Notes: a model not told the origin generated them from the letters alone. A stretch of DNA of 16,536 bases from an uncultured Lachnoanaerobaculum sp. (GCA_916720285.1 CAKAQP010000029.1:1-16536), one strand, 5' to 3'. Numbered from the stretch's first letter, positions 1 to 8,199 are shown. Translations and numbers: made by a program.

Positions 1-733
1 AATCAAGCATGATTTTAGTAACTCTTATCTGTTGATCTATTCTTCCGATCATTACCTTCTCATTTACAGATTGATCCTCTCTTCCGATATAGTATCTGTA
101 AAGATTTACATCCATATAGTAAATATCCTTTACCGCCTTCAAAGGCTGATATACGAAGATATTGTCCACATAAAATGTATGCTTCGGAAGATCAAGTTTA
201 TTCTCTATAAGAAGCTCTCTTTTGTATATTACGGAATGCATAAGAATATACTGTCCTGTGTGGAAAGGCTTAATATCCTCCCATTCAAACTTCTTGTTTA
301 TAGGCAAGTTTCTCTTATAGGTCATTACCTTTTTCCTCTTTGCACCGTCCTTATCATAGACAAAGTTGCAAAGAAGCATATCAATATTTTCTTTATCTCT
401 TATAAACTCTTTAAGCTTATTGAGTACTTCCAAAAATGACTTTTCATCCAGATAATCATCCGAATCCACTACTTTAAAAAACTCGCCTGTAGCGGCTCTA
501 AGTCCAAACATTACAGCATCACCATGTCCGCCGTTTTCCTTGTGGATTGCTTTGCATATAGTAGGATATTTTTTCTCATACTCATCAGCTATTTCAGCCG
601 TATTGTCCTTAGCAGAACCGTCATTTACTATCAATATCTCTACATCTTCCTTACCAACAAGCAAAGAATCAATACACTTTCTCATATATGCCGCTGAATT
701 AAAGCATGGCACCGCTATACTCAAAACTTTCAT
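1..733 (-). CDS. GT2 family glycosyltransferase, 3' end cut off by the window edge
   Basis: This frame is open from the ATG at 733 to the window edge, 244 codons with no stop, so the C-terminus is missing. The start MKVLSIAVPCFN, then ILIVNDGS, ENGGHGDAV and VVDSDDYLD (about residues 87-95), is the GT-A core of family 2 glycosyltransferases. The DSD/DD acidic cluster would bind the metal of a nucleotide-sugar donor. The known role of the family is transfer of a sugar to a lipid or polysaccharide acceptor at the cytoplasmic face of the membrane; acceptor and sugar cannot be read from the sequence. The ATG overlaps the stop of the preceding protease gene by one base (TAATG), and an AAAGG lies about 7 bases before it, so the two are probably translationally coupled. 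Later text (e.g. LPINKKFEWEDI, DVNLYRYYIGR) fits Firmicute wall or capsule GT2 enzymes. The family call is firm; the pathway is unknown. Confidence 0.88.
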   Translation of the reverse strand, partial: MKVLSIAVPCFNSAAYMRKCIDSLLVGKEDVEILIVNDGSAKDNTAEIADEYEKKYPTICKAIHKENGGHGDAVMFGLRAATGEFFKVVDSDDYLDEKSFLEVLNKLKEFIRDKENIDMLLCNFVYDKDGAKRKKVMTYKRNLPINKKFEWEDIKPFHTGQYILMHSVIYKRELLIENKLDLPKHTFYVDNIFVYQPLKAVKDIYYMDVNLYRYYIGREDQSVNEKVMIGRIDQQIRVTKIMLD

Positions 734-1521
734 TACTCAACCTTTCTGTTTATAAAATATATTGTACCTATTAAAGCAAATATTATACTGATTGCCACAG
801 TTACCACTAAAATTCCTATATTTTCTTCATTCTCACCCAGCTTGCCATAAATTGAAACAAAAGTATTTCCGCCCATATGTATGAAGATAGGAATTAAAAT
901 ACTCTTTGTTTTGTGATATGCAAATCCGAGGAAGATACCCAGAAGCGTAGCATATATACCCTGAACTATATTTCCATGGTAAATACCGAATAACAAAGAT
1001 GATATAAGTAAACCTGCCACGAAATTATATTGACATTTAATTCTGTTAAAAATCAAACCTCTGAATAATATTTCCTCAACTATCGGTATCAGTATTCCGG
1101 CACATATTATTGTGACAATAAGAGGATTACTTGTAATCATATCGCTGACTTCCACAAACGACGTATCCTTACCTGCCATATTTGTCAATGCTATAACGAT
1201 ATTTAATGCAATTGAAACGCCTGCACCGCCTACAATGGCCATCACAAAATCCATTGCTTTAATTTGACCGCGCTTTTCAATTCTGCCGTTCTTAACATCA
1301 ATATTGAAAAAGAGACCTAGAACAACAGAAGTAACCACTGCACATATCGCAGTAATAACAAGTGCGTTTTCCTTTAATACATCCATTATCGCATTAAAAT
1401 CGCGAGCTCCTTTAAGTAAACCAAACATTACTGCAAGAAACATTCCCAAAGAAGACTGAATGGCCGTATAAATAATTATTGGATAAAGACATATCCCAAA
1501 TGTATAAAAAAATTTTTTCAT
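733..1521 (-). CDS. CPBP family intramembrane metalloprotease (CAAX/Abi type)
   Basis: A 262-residue polytopic membrane protein with the three CPBP motifs in order: EEILFR at 149-154 (EExxxR), FGIYH at 178-182 (FxxxH) and HMGGN at 215-219 (HxxxN). These supply the Glu and His residues expected at the intramembrane active site. Hydrophobic segments lie near 5-35, 52-73, 92-113, 132-148, 166-181, 187-201, 205-220 and 235-257. Relatives include eukaryotic CAAX prenyl proteases and bacterial Abi proteins linked to bacteriocin self-immunity; the substrate here is unknown. The start codon ATG at 1521 has only a weak AAGAG upstream. Its stop overlaps the start of the glycosyltransferase by one base, so the two form one unit. 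The preceding export operon ends in a terminator at 1587-1616, so a promoter between 1522 and 1586 is likely, though I cannot fix one with confidence. Confidence 0.9.
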   Translation of the reverse strand: MKKFFYTFGICLYPIIIYTAIQSSLGMFLAVMFGLLKGARDFNAIMDVLKENALVITAICAVVTSVVLGLFFNIDVKNGRIEKRGQIKAMDFVMAIVGGAGVSIALNIVIALTNMAGKDTSFVEVSDMITSNPLIVTIICAGILIPIVEEILFRGLIFNRIKCQYNFVAGLLISSLLFGIYHGNIVQGIYATLLGIFLGFAYHKTKSILIPIFIHMGGNTFVSIYGKLGENEENIGILVVTVAISIIFALIGTIYFINRKVE

Positions 1522-1586
1522 TCTCTTAGTATATCCTATATCAATTAATAAGCCAATAAAAATTGTATTAAGATTAATTTATCACT

Positions 1587-1616
1587 AAAAAATGTCCGGT
1601 TTTACCGAACATTTTT
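1587..1616 (-). terminator. Rho-independent terminator of the SLH-adaptor-ABC operon
   Basis: The arms aatgtccggt (1591-1600) and accgaacatt (1604-1613) pair over 10 bp with one G-U, around a 3-base loop. Flanking A and T runs extend the stem. On the minus strand the hairpin is followed by a six-T run. It sits 13 bases past the stop of the permease gene and separates the export operon from the CPBP-glycosyltransferase pair. Confidence 0.85.
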
Positions 1617-1628
1617 AAAACAAAATTT

Positions 1629-2807
1629 TTACTCACTTCTAAGCGCATCTATCGGATTTAAGCTTGCAGCTCTCATAGCCGGCATATATCCGAATATAAG
1701 CCCTATTGCTACGGATACACTGAATGAAATTATAACCGCATTGATATTGGCAGGTGATGAAATATTCATAAAACTGCCAATAGTAGGACTGGCAATGCAA
1801 CCCAGTACGATTCCAAGCGAACCACCCAGTGTACTTGTAACCAAAGCCTCTATAACAAACTGTTGCAGTATAACACCCTTTCTGGCTCCAAGTGCTTTTC
1901 TGATACCGATTTCTCTCGTTCTCTCAGTAACGGATACCAGCATGATGTTCATAACTCCCACACCTGCAACAAGAAGTGAAATACCGGCAATAGCTCCTAT
2001 AATAGTACTCATAAGTGCAAGCTGTGTATTAATTTCCCCAAGCATCTGACTCATAGATTGAACAAAATATGTTTCTTTTTGAGTATAGATAGTTTTTAGA
2101 AAATCCTTTAAAAGCTCCACCGCCTGATTGCTCACCTGAGTATTTACTGTTGCAAAAATATAATAATCAGGTACTGAAGTTCCGTTTAACTGTCCTGCTG
2201 TGGAATAAGGCATAAATGCAAAGTCATCACTGCCCCTTGCCGACAACTGTGTTTTATCCTGTCTTTGTACCACACCCACGACAGTAAATGCCGAACCGTT
2301 TATCTTTATAGTCTCACCTATCGCAGCTTTCGGTGAACCGAAAAGCTTGCTTGCAACATAATATCCGATTACAACAACTTTTTGTCTGGATACCATGTCC
2401 GCATATGATAGGAATCTTCCCTTTTCAAGTTTGTAATTCTTCAATTTACCATAGTATTCACTTACTCCGGAAACTGTAGTAGTGGTAGTTTTTGCACTTC
2501 CCACCTTTATTGTTCCGCTGACACTGACCTGTGGTGTCATCTCGGAAAAAATATCTCTATGTTCATTAAAGAAATCATACATCTGATCTACCGACGCCTG
2601 TCTTGCAGGCATATTGACCAAATTGACACTGATAGTATTGGCTCCCATGTCCATAAAGGACTTTACCATATTGTTCATATATCCCATCATTACACTGACC
2701 AGTATAACGACAGCAGACACACCTATGATAAGTCCGAGCATTGTCAAAAATGATCTCATTTTATTGGCAATAATACTCTTTATCGCCAGTTTAAATGACT
2801 GCAGCAT
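1629..2807 (-). CDS. MacB/FtsX-type ABC transporter permease
   Basis: Membrane subunit of a MacAB-like exporter, about 392 residues. After a short cytoplasmic helix (MLQSFKLAIKSIIANKMRS) comes TM1 at about 22-42. A large extracytoplasmic MacB-PCD domain (about 46-260) follows, then three C-terminal helices of the FtsX domain, with the family signature ERTREIGIRKALGA between the second and third of the four helices. The end PAMRAASLNPIDALRSE is typical of the family. The frame runs upstream to a TTG at 2828 and an ATG at 2825. I chose the ATG at 2807 because it matches where family members begin and has GGAAG about 11 bases upstream; 2825 is the alternative. It overlaps the ATPase gene, so the two are co-translated. 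Such permeases act as mechanotransmitters driving export of peptides, lipoproteins or drugs rather than forming a channel. The substrate is unknown. Confidence 0.92.
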   Translation of the reverse strand: MLQSFKLAIKSIIANKMRSFLTMLGLIIGVSAVVILVSVMMGYMNNMVKSFMDMGANTISVNLVNMPARQASVDQMYDFFNEHRDIFSEMTPQVSVSGTIKVGSAKTTTTTVSGVSEYYGKLKNYKLEKGRFLSYADMVSRQKVVVIGYYVASKLFGSPKAAIGETIKINGSAFTVVGVVQRQDKTQLSARGSDDFAFMPYSTAGQLNGTSVPDYYIFATVNTQVSNQAVELLKDFLKTIYTQKETYFVQSMSQMLGEINTQLALMSTIIGAIAGISLLVAGVGVMNIMLVSVTERTREIGIRKALGARKGVILQQFVIEALVTSTLGGSLGIVLGCIASPTIGSFMNISSPANINAVIISFSVSVAIGLIFGYMPAMRAASLNPIDALRSE

Positions 2808-3495
2808 ACTCTTCACTACTTCCATCAAAATTTATTTTACCGTCAGCTATTCGAATAACTCTCTTTGCCTCAAGAGCAATAGAATTATCATGTGTAATCA
2901 TAATAACCGTATTTCCCTCTTCATGGATTTTCTTAAAAAAATCCAAAACCTGACGGCTGGTCTTTGAATCCAGGGCACCTGTAGGCTCATCCGCCAAAAT
3001 CAATGAAGGATTTGCAGCCAGAGCTCTTGCAATACTCACTCTTTGCTGCTGTCCTCCTGAAAGCTGATTGGGCATCTGCTTTGCCTTTTCGGCAAGTCCC
3101 ACCTTTTCAAGTGCCTCCATTGCCCTCTTTTCTCTTTCATGATTTGAAACATGCGCATATAAAAGCGGCAGTTCCACATTTTCCAAGAGATTCATTCTGG
3201 GCAAAAGATTGTATTGCTGAAAAACAAACCCTATCATCTTATTTCTGATATCGGCAAGTTGATTGTCACTAAGCTTTCCGACATCTTTTCCGCCCAAAAG
3301 ATATTTACCGGATGTAGGCACATCCAAAGCCCCTATAATATTCATAAGAGTGGATTTACCGGATCCCGACTTACCCACAATTGCAACAAACTCTCCCTTG
3401 TCTATATCAAGAGTCACACCGTCATTGGCATAAACAGTCTCATCACCCATTTTATATTCTTTTCGAATATCTATCATTTGGATAAGTTTTTCCAT
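2791..3495 (-). CDS. MacB/LolD-type ABC transporter ATP-binding protein
   Basis: A 234-residue nucleotide-binding subunit with every catalytic motif intact: Walker A GKSGSGKST at 41-49, Q-loop FVFQQ at 90-94, signature LSGGQQQR at 145-152, Walker B LILADEP with Glu170 and H-loop MITHD with His202. The text around DEPTGALDSKTS is typical of the LolD/MacB exporter class rather than of importers. It hydrolyses ATP in the cytoplasm to power the FtsX-type permease encoded next. The start ATG shares one base with the stop of the adaptor gene (TAATG) and has GGAGGAGA 4 bases upstream. The 3' end overlaps the permease start. Adaptor, ATPase and permease should therefore be made in fixed proportion from one message. 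Confidence 0.95.
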   Translation of the reverse strand: MEKLIQMIDIRKEYKMGDETVYANDGVTLDIDKGEFVAIVGKSGSGKSTLMNIIGALDVPTSGKYLLGGKDVGKLSDNQLADIRNKMIGFVFQQYNLLPRMNLLENVELPLLYAHVSNHEREKRAMEALEKVGLAEKAKQMPNQLSGGQQQRVSIARALAANPSLILADEPTGALDSKTSRQVLDFFKKIHEEGNTVIMITHDNSIALEAKRVIRIADGKINFDGSSEEYAAVI

Positions 3496-5225
3496 TACTC
3501 TCCTCCGGCTCCTGCATCGGCACCGCCGGCATCGGCTCCGCCACCGTTCGCTCCTCCGGCTGTATCGGCTCCGCCTCCTTCTGCAGGTGCGCCTTCTCCG
3601 CCCATGCCGTCCATTCCGTTTGTTCCCGTATCCATACTTGCGCTCTCGTCCACATAGACCTCATCACCTTCATTAAGTCCTGATGTAATCTGTACGAAAT
3701 CCGAATTTATAACTCCGGTAGTTACTGTAACCTCTTTAAAACCTGCAGGGATAAGGCCGTCTCCGCTTGAAGCCGCACCACTTGCATCTGCACTCTGTGT
3801 TGCCGAGGTATCTTTTACATAGACCTTATTTCCTCTCATAAGAGCACCTGAAGGTATTGTAAGTGCATCCTTTGCAGACTCAAGTGTAATATATCCGTCC
3901 ACATTCATTCCCGGCAAAAGATTATAAGTTTCATCAAGTGTTATTGTAACAGGATAGGTTGATACACCGTTTTGGCTTGTACTCTCAAGGCTGACATTGG
4001 TAACCGTTCCCGAATATTCCTGATCCGGAAAAGCATCAGACTTTATTCTTACCTTCTGTCCGTTTTGAACTTTTGTAATATCCTTCTCATCCACACTCAT
4101 TTTAAATGTATATGAGCTCATATCGTAAATAACAGCCATATTGGTAGCCTTGTTGTTTCCACCTGAGCCCACCTTATCTCCGACCTTATAGTTCTTTGAT
4201 ATAACTTTTCCTGAAATAGGTGATTTAATGGTATACTCGTCATAGGTTTTCTTTGCAGTGTCAACTCCCTTTTTTGCCGCATCCACATTTCCCTGTGCGG
4301 TATCTACAGCATCCTTATAAGTTTTTAAAAGTTTCTCTGCAGACTCTGCAGTCATCTTAAAAATAGGTGTTCCGACTTCTACATAATCTCCCACATTCAC
4401 CAGTACACTTTCTATCTGTACACCTTCAGCCAGATCGGCACTCATATCAACATTTGTTGTCGCCTCGAAAGTACCGTCTCCTGTAGAAGTGATATCTCCG
4501 ACTGTAGCATTTGCAGTTGTCTTATCTGTAAGACCTCCCGGGTTACTTACCTCGAATGTCACATTACGAACAAGTCTTCCACCTTCCATTGTCTGATCCA
4601 TACTTGATACGGAAATTACTTTTCCTTCTATCTGCTCTCCCGTTTCCGTAAGAGTCAAAGTTCCTGTCATTCCCGCCTGAATATTCTGTGCCTCCGTACT
4701 TAGGAAAGGAATACGTATATTCATCATGGTATCATTATATATGGTGGCAAGCTTTGTACCACCGCTTATCTTATCTCCTGCCTGAATACTCAACTCCTTG
4801 ATATAGCCCTTTCTTGTAGAGCGATACAAATTACCGGAAAAATCCGCCTTTGCTTTTGCAAGATCTTTGTTGGCCGTAGCATATCCGGTGTTTGCTTTAC
4901 TAAGAGAATTATTTGAGGAATTTATATCAGATTCAAGACTTGACTTATCTATTTGATAAAGCACCTGGTCCTTACTGACCATATCACCTACCTCAAAGTC
5001 CGCCGAGATAATATCTCCAGATACAAGCGCAGTTATATTATAAGTGTCCTTAGGTGTTATAGTACCTGAAGAGGATATCTCCGAAGAGATATCCTGCTTT
5101 GATGCTATTGCCGTAGATACAAATGTACTCGTATCAATCTTTGTAGCCTGTCTTGATTTCATAAAGAAAAATCCACCTACGCCAAGGGCTATAATTGCAG
5201 GTATAACAATAAATCTTTTCTTCAT
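3495..5225 (-). CDS. HlyD/MacA-like adaptor (membrane fusion protein) with duplicated lipoyl-barrel module
   Basis: A 576-residue membrane-anchored adaptor of the exporter. Residues 4-22 form one N-terminal membrane segment, and the rest should lie outside the cytoplasmic membrane. Four lipoyl-half motifs of the type VGDxV..G appear at about 79, 149, 278 and 348. They make two full lipoyl domains, each followed by a beta-barrel (about 167-245 and 370-448). Two short helical hairpins lie at about 95-130 and 293-333, and a membrane-proximal domain at about 450-527. The protein ends in a 40-plus residue tail of Gly, Ala, Glu and Asp. MacA-like adaptors commonly have about 370-400 residues and one module, so this one is long. 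The frame continues to a GTG at 5237, but the ATG at 5225 is preceded by AGGGGA at ideal spacing. It lies 11 bases after the SLH gene stop. Confidence 0.93.
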   Translation of the reverse strand: MKKRFIVIPAIIALGVGGFFFMKSRQATKIDTSTFVSTAIASKQDISSEISSSGTITPKDTYNITALVSGDIISADFEVGDMVSKDQVLYQIDKSSLESDINSSNNSLSKANTGYATANKDLAKAKADFSGNLYRSTRKGYIKELSIQAGDKISGGTKLATIYNDTMMNIRIPFLSTEAQNIQAGMTGTLTLTETGEQIEGKVISVSSMDQTMEGGRLVRNVTFEVSNPGGLTDKTTANATVGDITSTGDGTFEATTNVDMSADLAEGVQIESVLVNVGDYVEVGTPIFKMTAESAEKLLKTYKDAVDTAQGNVDAAKKGVDTAKKTYDEYTIKSPISGKVISKNYKVGDKVGSGGNNKATNMAVIYDMSSYTFKMSVDEKDITKVQNGQKVRIKSDAFPDQEYSGTVTNVSLESTSQNGVSTYPVTITLDETYNLLPGMNVDGYITLESAKDALTIPSGALMRGNKVYVKDTSATQSADASGAASSGDGLIPAGFKEVTVTTGVINSDFVQITSGLNEGDEVYVDESASMDTGTNGMDGMGGEGAPAEGGGADTAGGANGGGADAGGADAGAGGE

Positions 5226-5236
5226 TTTTCCCCTCA

Positions 5237-6343
5237 CTAATCTGCTATATAATCAACTACCGTGTAGCTTGCAGATCCATCTTCAGAATTATTTATATCT
5301 ACGACTAAAGTAACATCATCATTAACCTTGATACTTCCGTAGATAGAGAATGCAAATTGCATATCGCTGTTTGCAATTTTATATGTTTCTCCGTTTATAG
5401 TCACGGATGTAGGTGTAAGTGTAGATGTTGACTCATAGTATATACTCTCAACAGTACCATGTACAGCCTTCTTACCGTTTGTAGCATCCGTATTCTCATC
5501 ATATGCCCAGATAGTCTTTGCAGCTGCTGAATAGTATATTACAAGGCCTACATCTGATGATACCATCAGGCTTTTGAATCTGTCCGCACCTACGCTGCTT
5601 CCGTCAACAAAGAGATTTGCATCCTTATAGTCAAAAGGAACCGCCTGAATCAATTGATTAACAGACTTTACCACCTTAGGTCCCTTAAGTGAATTATCGG
5701 CAAGCTTTAAAGGATTTACCTCCTTATCGCTGTTTAACTCACCGCCGAATACGGTTGCAATATATGCTCCGCCGTCTTTCATATTTGTTTTTAACATATT
5801 ATAAAAGAGGTTTATACAATCTCTTACCTTAAGATTTGAAGTAGGTGTAAGTGATGTAAGGTTCTCATTTAACTCGAGGAAACCGTACTTTGCCATTCTC
5901 TTATTATTTGCATCACCTGCAAAATCACTTGCCTGATATCCGAGTAAAGTAAGTACTCCTCTTACAGCATCATTCAATGTTACATTATCATTAGGCTTGA
6001 AGTTTCCGCCGAGATATCCTGTCATATATCCCTGCTCCACAGCCATCTTTATAGCGGATGCATTCTCATTGTCTTTAGGAACATCATTAAATACCGACAC
6101 ATTGCTCGTCTTTGTAAGTACGGAACGATATGGTGAAGCCTGTACAAGCATCTTTGCAAACTCACCTCTTGTAACATATCTGTCTATATTTCCGCTTACA
6201 AAGGTTATCCCTGTAAGGCCTATTACTTTTTTTCTTAAATCAAAATTTGAACTTTGTGCAAAAACAGTACCTGCACCGATACTCTGTGTAGCCAATACGG
6301 AAGCCAATCCCAATGCTCCCATTTTCATTAATTTACTTCTCAT
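5237..6343 (-). CDS. Exported protein with S-layer homology (SLH) repeats
   Basis: A 368-residue secreted protein. Residues 1-29 are a Sec signal peptide: basic MRSKLMK, a hydrophobic core, and cleavage probably after TVFA. The N-terminal half carries SLH-like repeats at about 34-75 (RYVTRGEFAKMLV), 83-137 (FNDVPKDN...AVEQGYMTGY, then LNDAVRGVLTLLGY) and a weaker one at about 140-186. SLH domains bind secondary cell-wall polymers, so the protein is probably wall-attached. The C-terminal half (about 220-368) is beta-rich and I do not recognise it. It is the first gene of an operon with an adaptor, ATPase and permease, which suggests an extracytoplasmic partner or wall-spanning extension of that exporter; this is inference from context. 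The start ATG at 6343 has GGAGG 5 bases upstream, and the stop TAG is at 5237-5239. Confidence 0.9.
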   Translation of the reverse strand: MRSKLMKMGALGLASVLATQSIGAGTVFAQSSNFDLRKKVIGLTGITFVSGNIDRYVTRGEFAKMLVQASPYRSVLTKTSNVSVFNDVPKDNENASAIKMAVEQGYMTGYLGGNFKPNDNVTLNDAVRGVLTLLGYQASDFAGDANNKRMAKYGFLELNENLTSLTPTSNLKVRDCINLFYNMLKTNMKDGGAYIATVFGGELNSDKEVNPLKLADNSLKGPKVVKSVNQLIQAVPFDYKDANLFVDGSSVGADRFKSLMVSSDVGLVIYYSAAAKTIWAYDENTDATNGKKAVHGTVESIYYESTSTLTPTSVTINGETYKIANSDMQFAFSIYGSIKVNDDVTLVVDINNSEDGSASYTVVDYIAD

Positions 6344-6357
6344 ATAACCTCCGTTAT
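6344..6357 (-). promoter_or_regulatory. Small hairpin presenting the SLH gene ribosome binding site
   Basis: Perfect 5-bp arms ataac (6344-6348) and gttat (6353-6357) enclose the four bases whose complement is GGAG, the ribosome binding site core. The hairpin directly abuts the start codon. It may expose the site in a loop. With only A-U-rich pairs its effect may be small. Confidence 0.4.
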
Positions 6358-6378
6358 CTGCATATTAACGCGTTTAGT

Positions 6379-6406
6379 ATTATATCGCAATCATTCCCAT
6401 ATTCAA
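6379..6406 (-). promoter_or_regulatory. Proximal promoter of the SLH-exporter operon
   Basis: On the minus strand a -35 TTGAAT (6401-6406) and a perfect -10 TATAAT (6379-6384) are 16 bases apart. The start would fall near 6372, within the 12-base near-palindrome ttaacgcgttta (6365-6376), giving a leader of about 30 bases. Confidence 0.7.
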
Positions 6407-6479
6407 TAATAATCACGAAATATTTATATATTTTTTTGCTAATCTTTATCAAGCTTATTGTATCAGATTAATAATACAC

Positions 6480-6508
6480 ATAATACGCTATTTGTTTTTC
6501 AAAGTCAA
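6480..6508 (-). promoter_or_regulatory. Distal promoter of the SLH-exporter operon (or of a short leader RNA)
   Basis: On the minus strand -35 TTGACT (6503-6508) and -10 TATTAT (6480-6485) are exactly 17 bases apart. A transcript from here would have a leader of about 130 bases and would cross the proximal promoter. I see nothing else but AT-rich DNA between 6509 and 6602, and no convincing gene in 6358-6602. Confidence 0.6.
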
Positions 6509-6602
6509 TTAACGCTATATGAATTATCTTTGTATATTATTTACGGTTTATTTAATAATGTTGAGAATGGTTATGCGATCTTATCAGTATTTCTTAAAAT
6601 AA

Positions 6603-6633
6603 TAAAAAATGCCCAAGGCAAAACCTTGAGCAT
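6603..6633 (-). terminator. Rho-independent terminator of gpmI
   Basis: Arms atgcccaagg (6609-6618) and ccttgagcat (6624-6633) form a 10-bp stem with one G-U around a 5-base loop. On the minus strand it is followed by a T run. It lies 13 bases after the gpmI stop. Confidence 0.88.
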
Positions 6634-6646
6634 TAATAAAACCTAT

Positions 6647-8182
6647 TTATTTTTCAACCAACAAACTCTTTCCTGTCATTGCAGCCGGTTTTTGTAATCC
6701 CATAAGCTCAATCAGTGTAGGAACTATATCACAAAGTCTTCCGCCCTCTGCCAGAGTGTACTTAGGATCCGCATTTACCAGAATGAAAGGTACAGGATTT
6801 GTAGTATGAGCTGTATGCGGTTCACCTGTCTCTTCATCAACTAAAGTCTCACAGTTTCCGTGGTCTGCACAGATAAACATAACTCCGTTAACTTCCTTGA
6901 TAGCCGCTACAGTCTTTCCTATACACTCATCAACCGTCTCTACGGCCTTTATAGCCGCATTTTCCACAGCTGTATGACCTACCATGTCAGGATTTGCAAA
7001 GTTAATTATAATAACATCATACTTACCGCTCTTTATAGCGTCTACAAGCTTATCACATACCTCATATGCACTCATCTGCGGCTTCAAATCATATGTAGCA
7101 ACATCCTTTGGCGAATTTACAAGAATTCTGTCTTCACCCTCATTAGGCTCTTCCTTTCCTCCGTTAAAGAAGAATGTGACATGAGCATATTTCTCCGTCT
7201 CGGCAATTCTTACCTGCTTCATACCGTGCTCCGCTATGAACTCTCCGAATGTATCCTTTATCTCTTCCTTCTCAAAAGCAACAAGCTTGTTACCTATGCT
7301 CTCATCATAATCTGTAAAGCATACAAATGTGGTATCAAGTCTCTTTCCTCTGTTAAAGCCGTCAAAATCATCTACGCAGAATACTCTTGTCATTTCTCTT
7401 GCTCTGTCAGGTCTGAAGTTAAAGAAGATAACCGAATCTTTATCCTTAATAGTCTTTGCACCGTCATTATCTACAGAGAAAGGTACAACAAACTCATCAT
7501 TCTTACCTTCGTCGTATGACTCCTGTATACCTTCTGTAGCACTCTTTTTTAAGTTTCCACCCTTAGTCATAATAGAATAAGCGGCTTCAACTCTGTCCCA
7601 TCTGTTATCTCTGTCCATTGCGTAGAAACGTCCCATTACGGAAGCTACCTTTCCTACACCGATCTTAGCCATCTCTTTTTCAAGCTCGGCTACAAATTCC
7701 TTTCCTGATGTAGGAGGTGTATCTCTACCGTCAAGGAACGCATGAACATAAACTTCTTTTAAGCCGTTTCTCTTTGCAAGCTCCAGCAATCCGTAAATAT
7801 GTGTATTATGGCTGTGAACACCTCCGCTTGAAACAAGTCCCATTAAATGAAGTGCGCTGTTATTCTTCTTTGCATTGTCAACTGCGGCAAGAAGCGCCTT
7901 GTTCTCAAAGAAATCCCCGTCCTCTATAGCCTTTGATATTCTTGTAAGCTCCTGATATATAATTCTTCCGGCACCCATATTCATATGGCCTACTTCAGAG
8001 TTACCCATCTGACCGTCAGGAAGACCGACAAAAAGTCCGCTTGCCTGTCCTTCTACAAAAGGATACTCCTTCATAAGACTGCACAGATTAGGTGTATTTG
8101 CCTCAAACACCGCATTGTGATCATGTCCTTTTCTAAGTCCTAAACCGTCCATTATACATAATACTACAGGTCTTTTTTCCAT
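6647..8182 (-). CDS. gpmI: 2,3-bisphosphoglycerate-independent phosphoglycerate mutase
   Basis: Interconverts 3-phosphoglycerate and 2-phosphoglycerate in glycolysis, in the cytoplasm, as a two-Mn enzyme of the alkaline-phosphatase superfamily. At 511 residues it has normal family length. The metal and catalytic residues appear at the expected places: Asp12 (CIMDG), the nucleophile Ser62 (GNSEVGH), His123 (GGVHSH), Asp399 and His403 (NPDMVGH), Asp440-His441 (CADHGN) and His459 (HTAHTT). Substrate-binding stretches FLDGRDTPP, GRFYAMDRDNRW and FNFRPDRAREMTR are also present. The frame reaches a TTG at 8203, but the ATG at 8182 matches the family N-terminus (MEKRPVVLCIMDG) and has GAGG 5 bases upstream. 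It is a single-gene unit with its own promoter, a structured leader and a terminator. Confidence 0.97.
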   Translation of the reverse strand: MEKRPVVLCIMDGLGLRKGHDHNAVFEANTPNLCSLMKEYPFVEGQASGLFVGLPDGQMGNSEVGHMNMGAGRIIYQELTRISKAIEDGDFFENKALLAAVDNAKKNNSALHLMGLVSSGGVHSHNTHIYGLLELAKRNGLKEVYVHAFLDGRDTPPTSGKEFVAELEKEMAKIGVGKVASVMGRFYAMDRDNRWDRVEAAYSIMTKGGNLKKSATEGIQESYDEGKNDEFVVPFSVDNDGAKTIKDKDSVIFFNFRPDRAREMTRVFCVDDFDGFNRGKRLDTTFVCFTDYDESIGNKLVAFEKEEIKDTFGEFIAEHGMKQVRIAETEKYAHVTFFFNGGKEEPNEGEDRILVNSPKDVATYDLKPQMSAYEVCDKLVDAIKSGKYDVIIINFANPDMVGHTAVENAAIKAVETVDECIGKTVAAIKEVNGVMFICADHGNCETLVDEETGEPHTAHTTNPVPFILVNADPKYTLAEGGRLCDIVPTLIELMGLQKPAAMTGKSLLVEK

Positions 8183-8199
8183 ATATACCTCGTTTTCTA

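Noticed and set aside
32..439. A 135-codon plus-strand frame at the left edge
   Set aside because: The minus-strand frame here is open throughout and encodes clear GT2 motifs, so the plus frame is a shadow.
1522..1550. A -35 TTGGCT / -10 TATACT pair, 17 apart, before the CPBP gene
   Set aside because: It would start transcription almost at the ATG, giving a leaderless message, which is unusual here. The -35 is also poor, so I did not list it.
3214..3657. A plus-strand frame with a Pro/Ala-rich end (APPASAPP-like)
   Set aside because: It is the antisense of the ATPase gene and of the adaptor's Gly/Ala tail; the low complexity comes from that tail.
6860..7519. A 219-codon plus-strand open frame opposite gpmI
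   Set aside because: It lies wholly inside gpmI, which has all catalytic motifs, and its Cys/Tyr/Ile-rich translation resembles no protein. It is a shadow frame.
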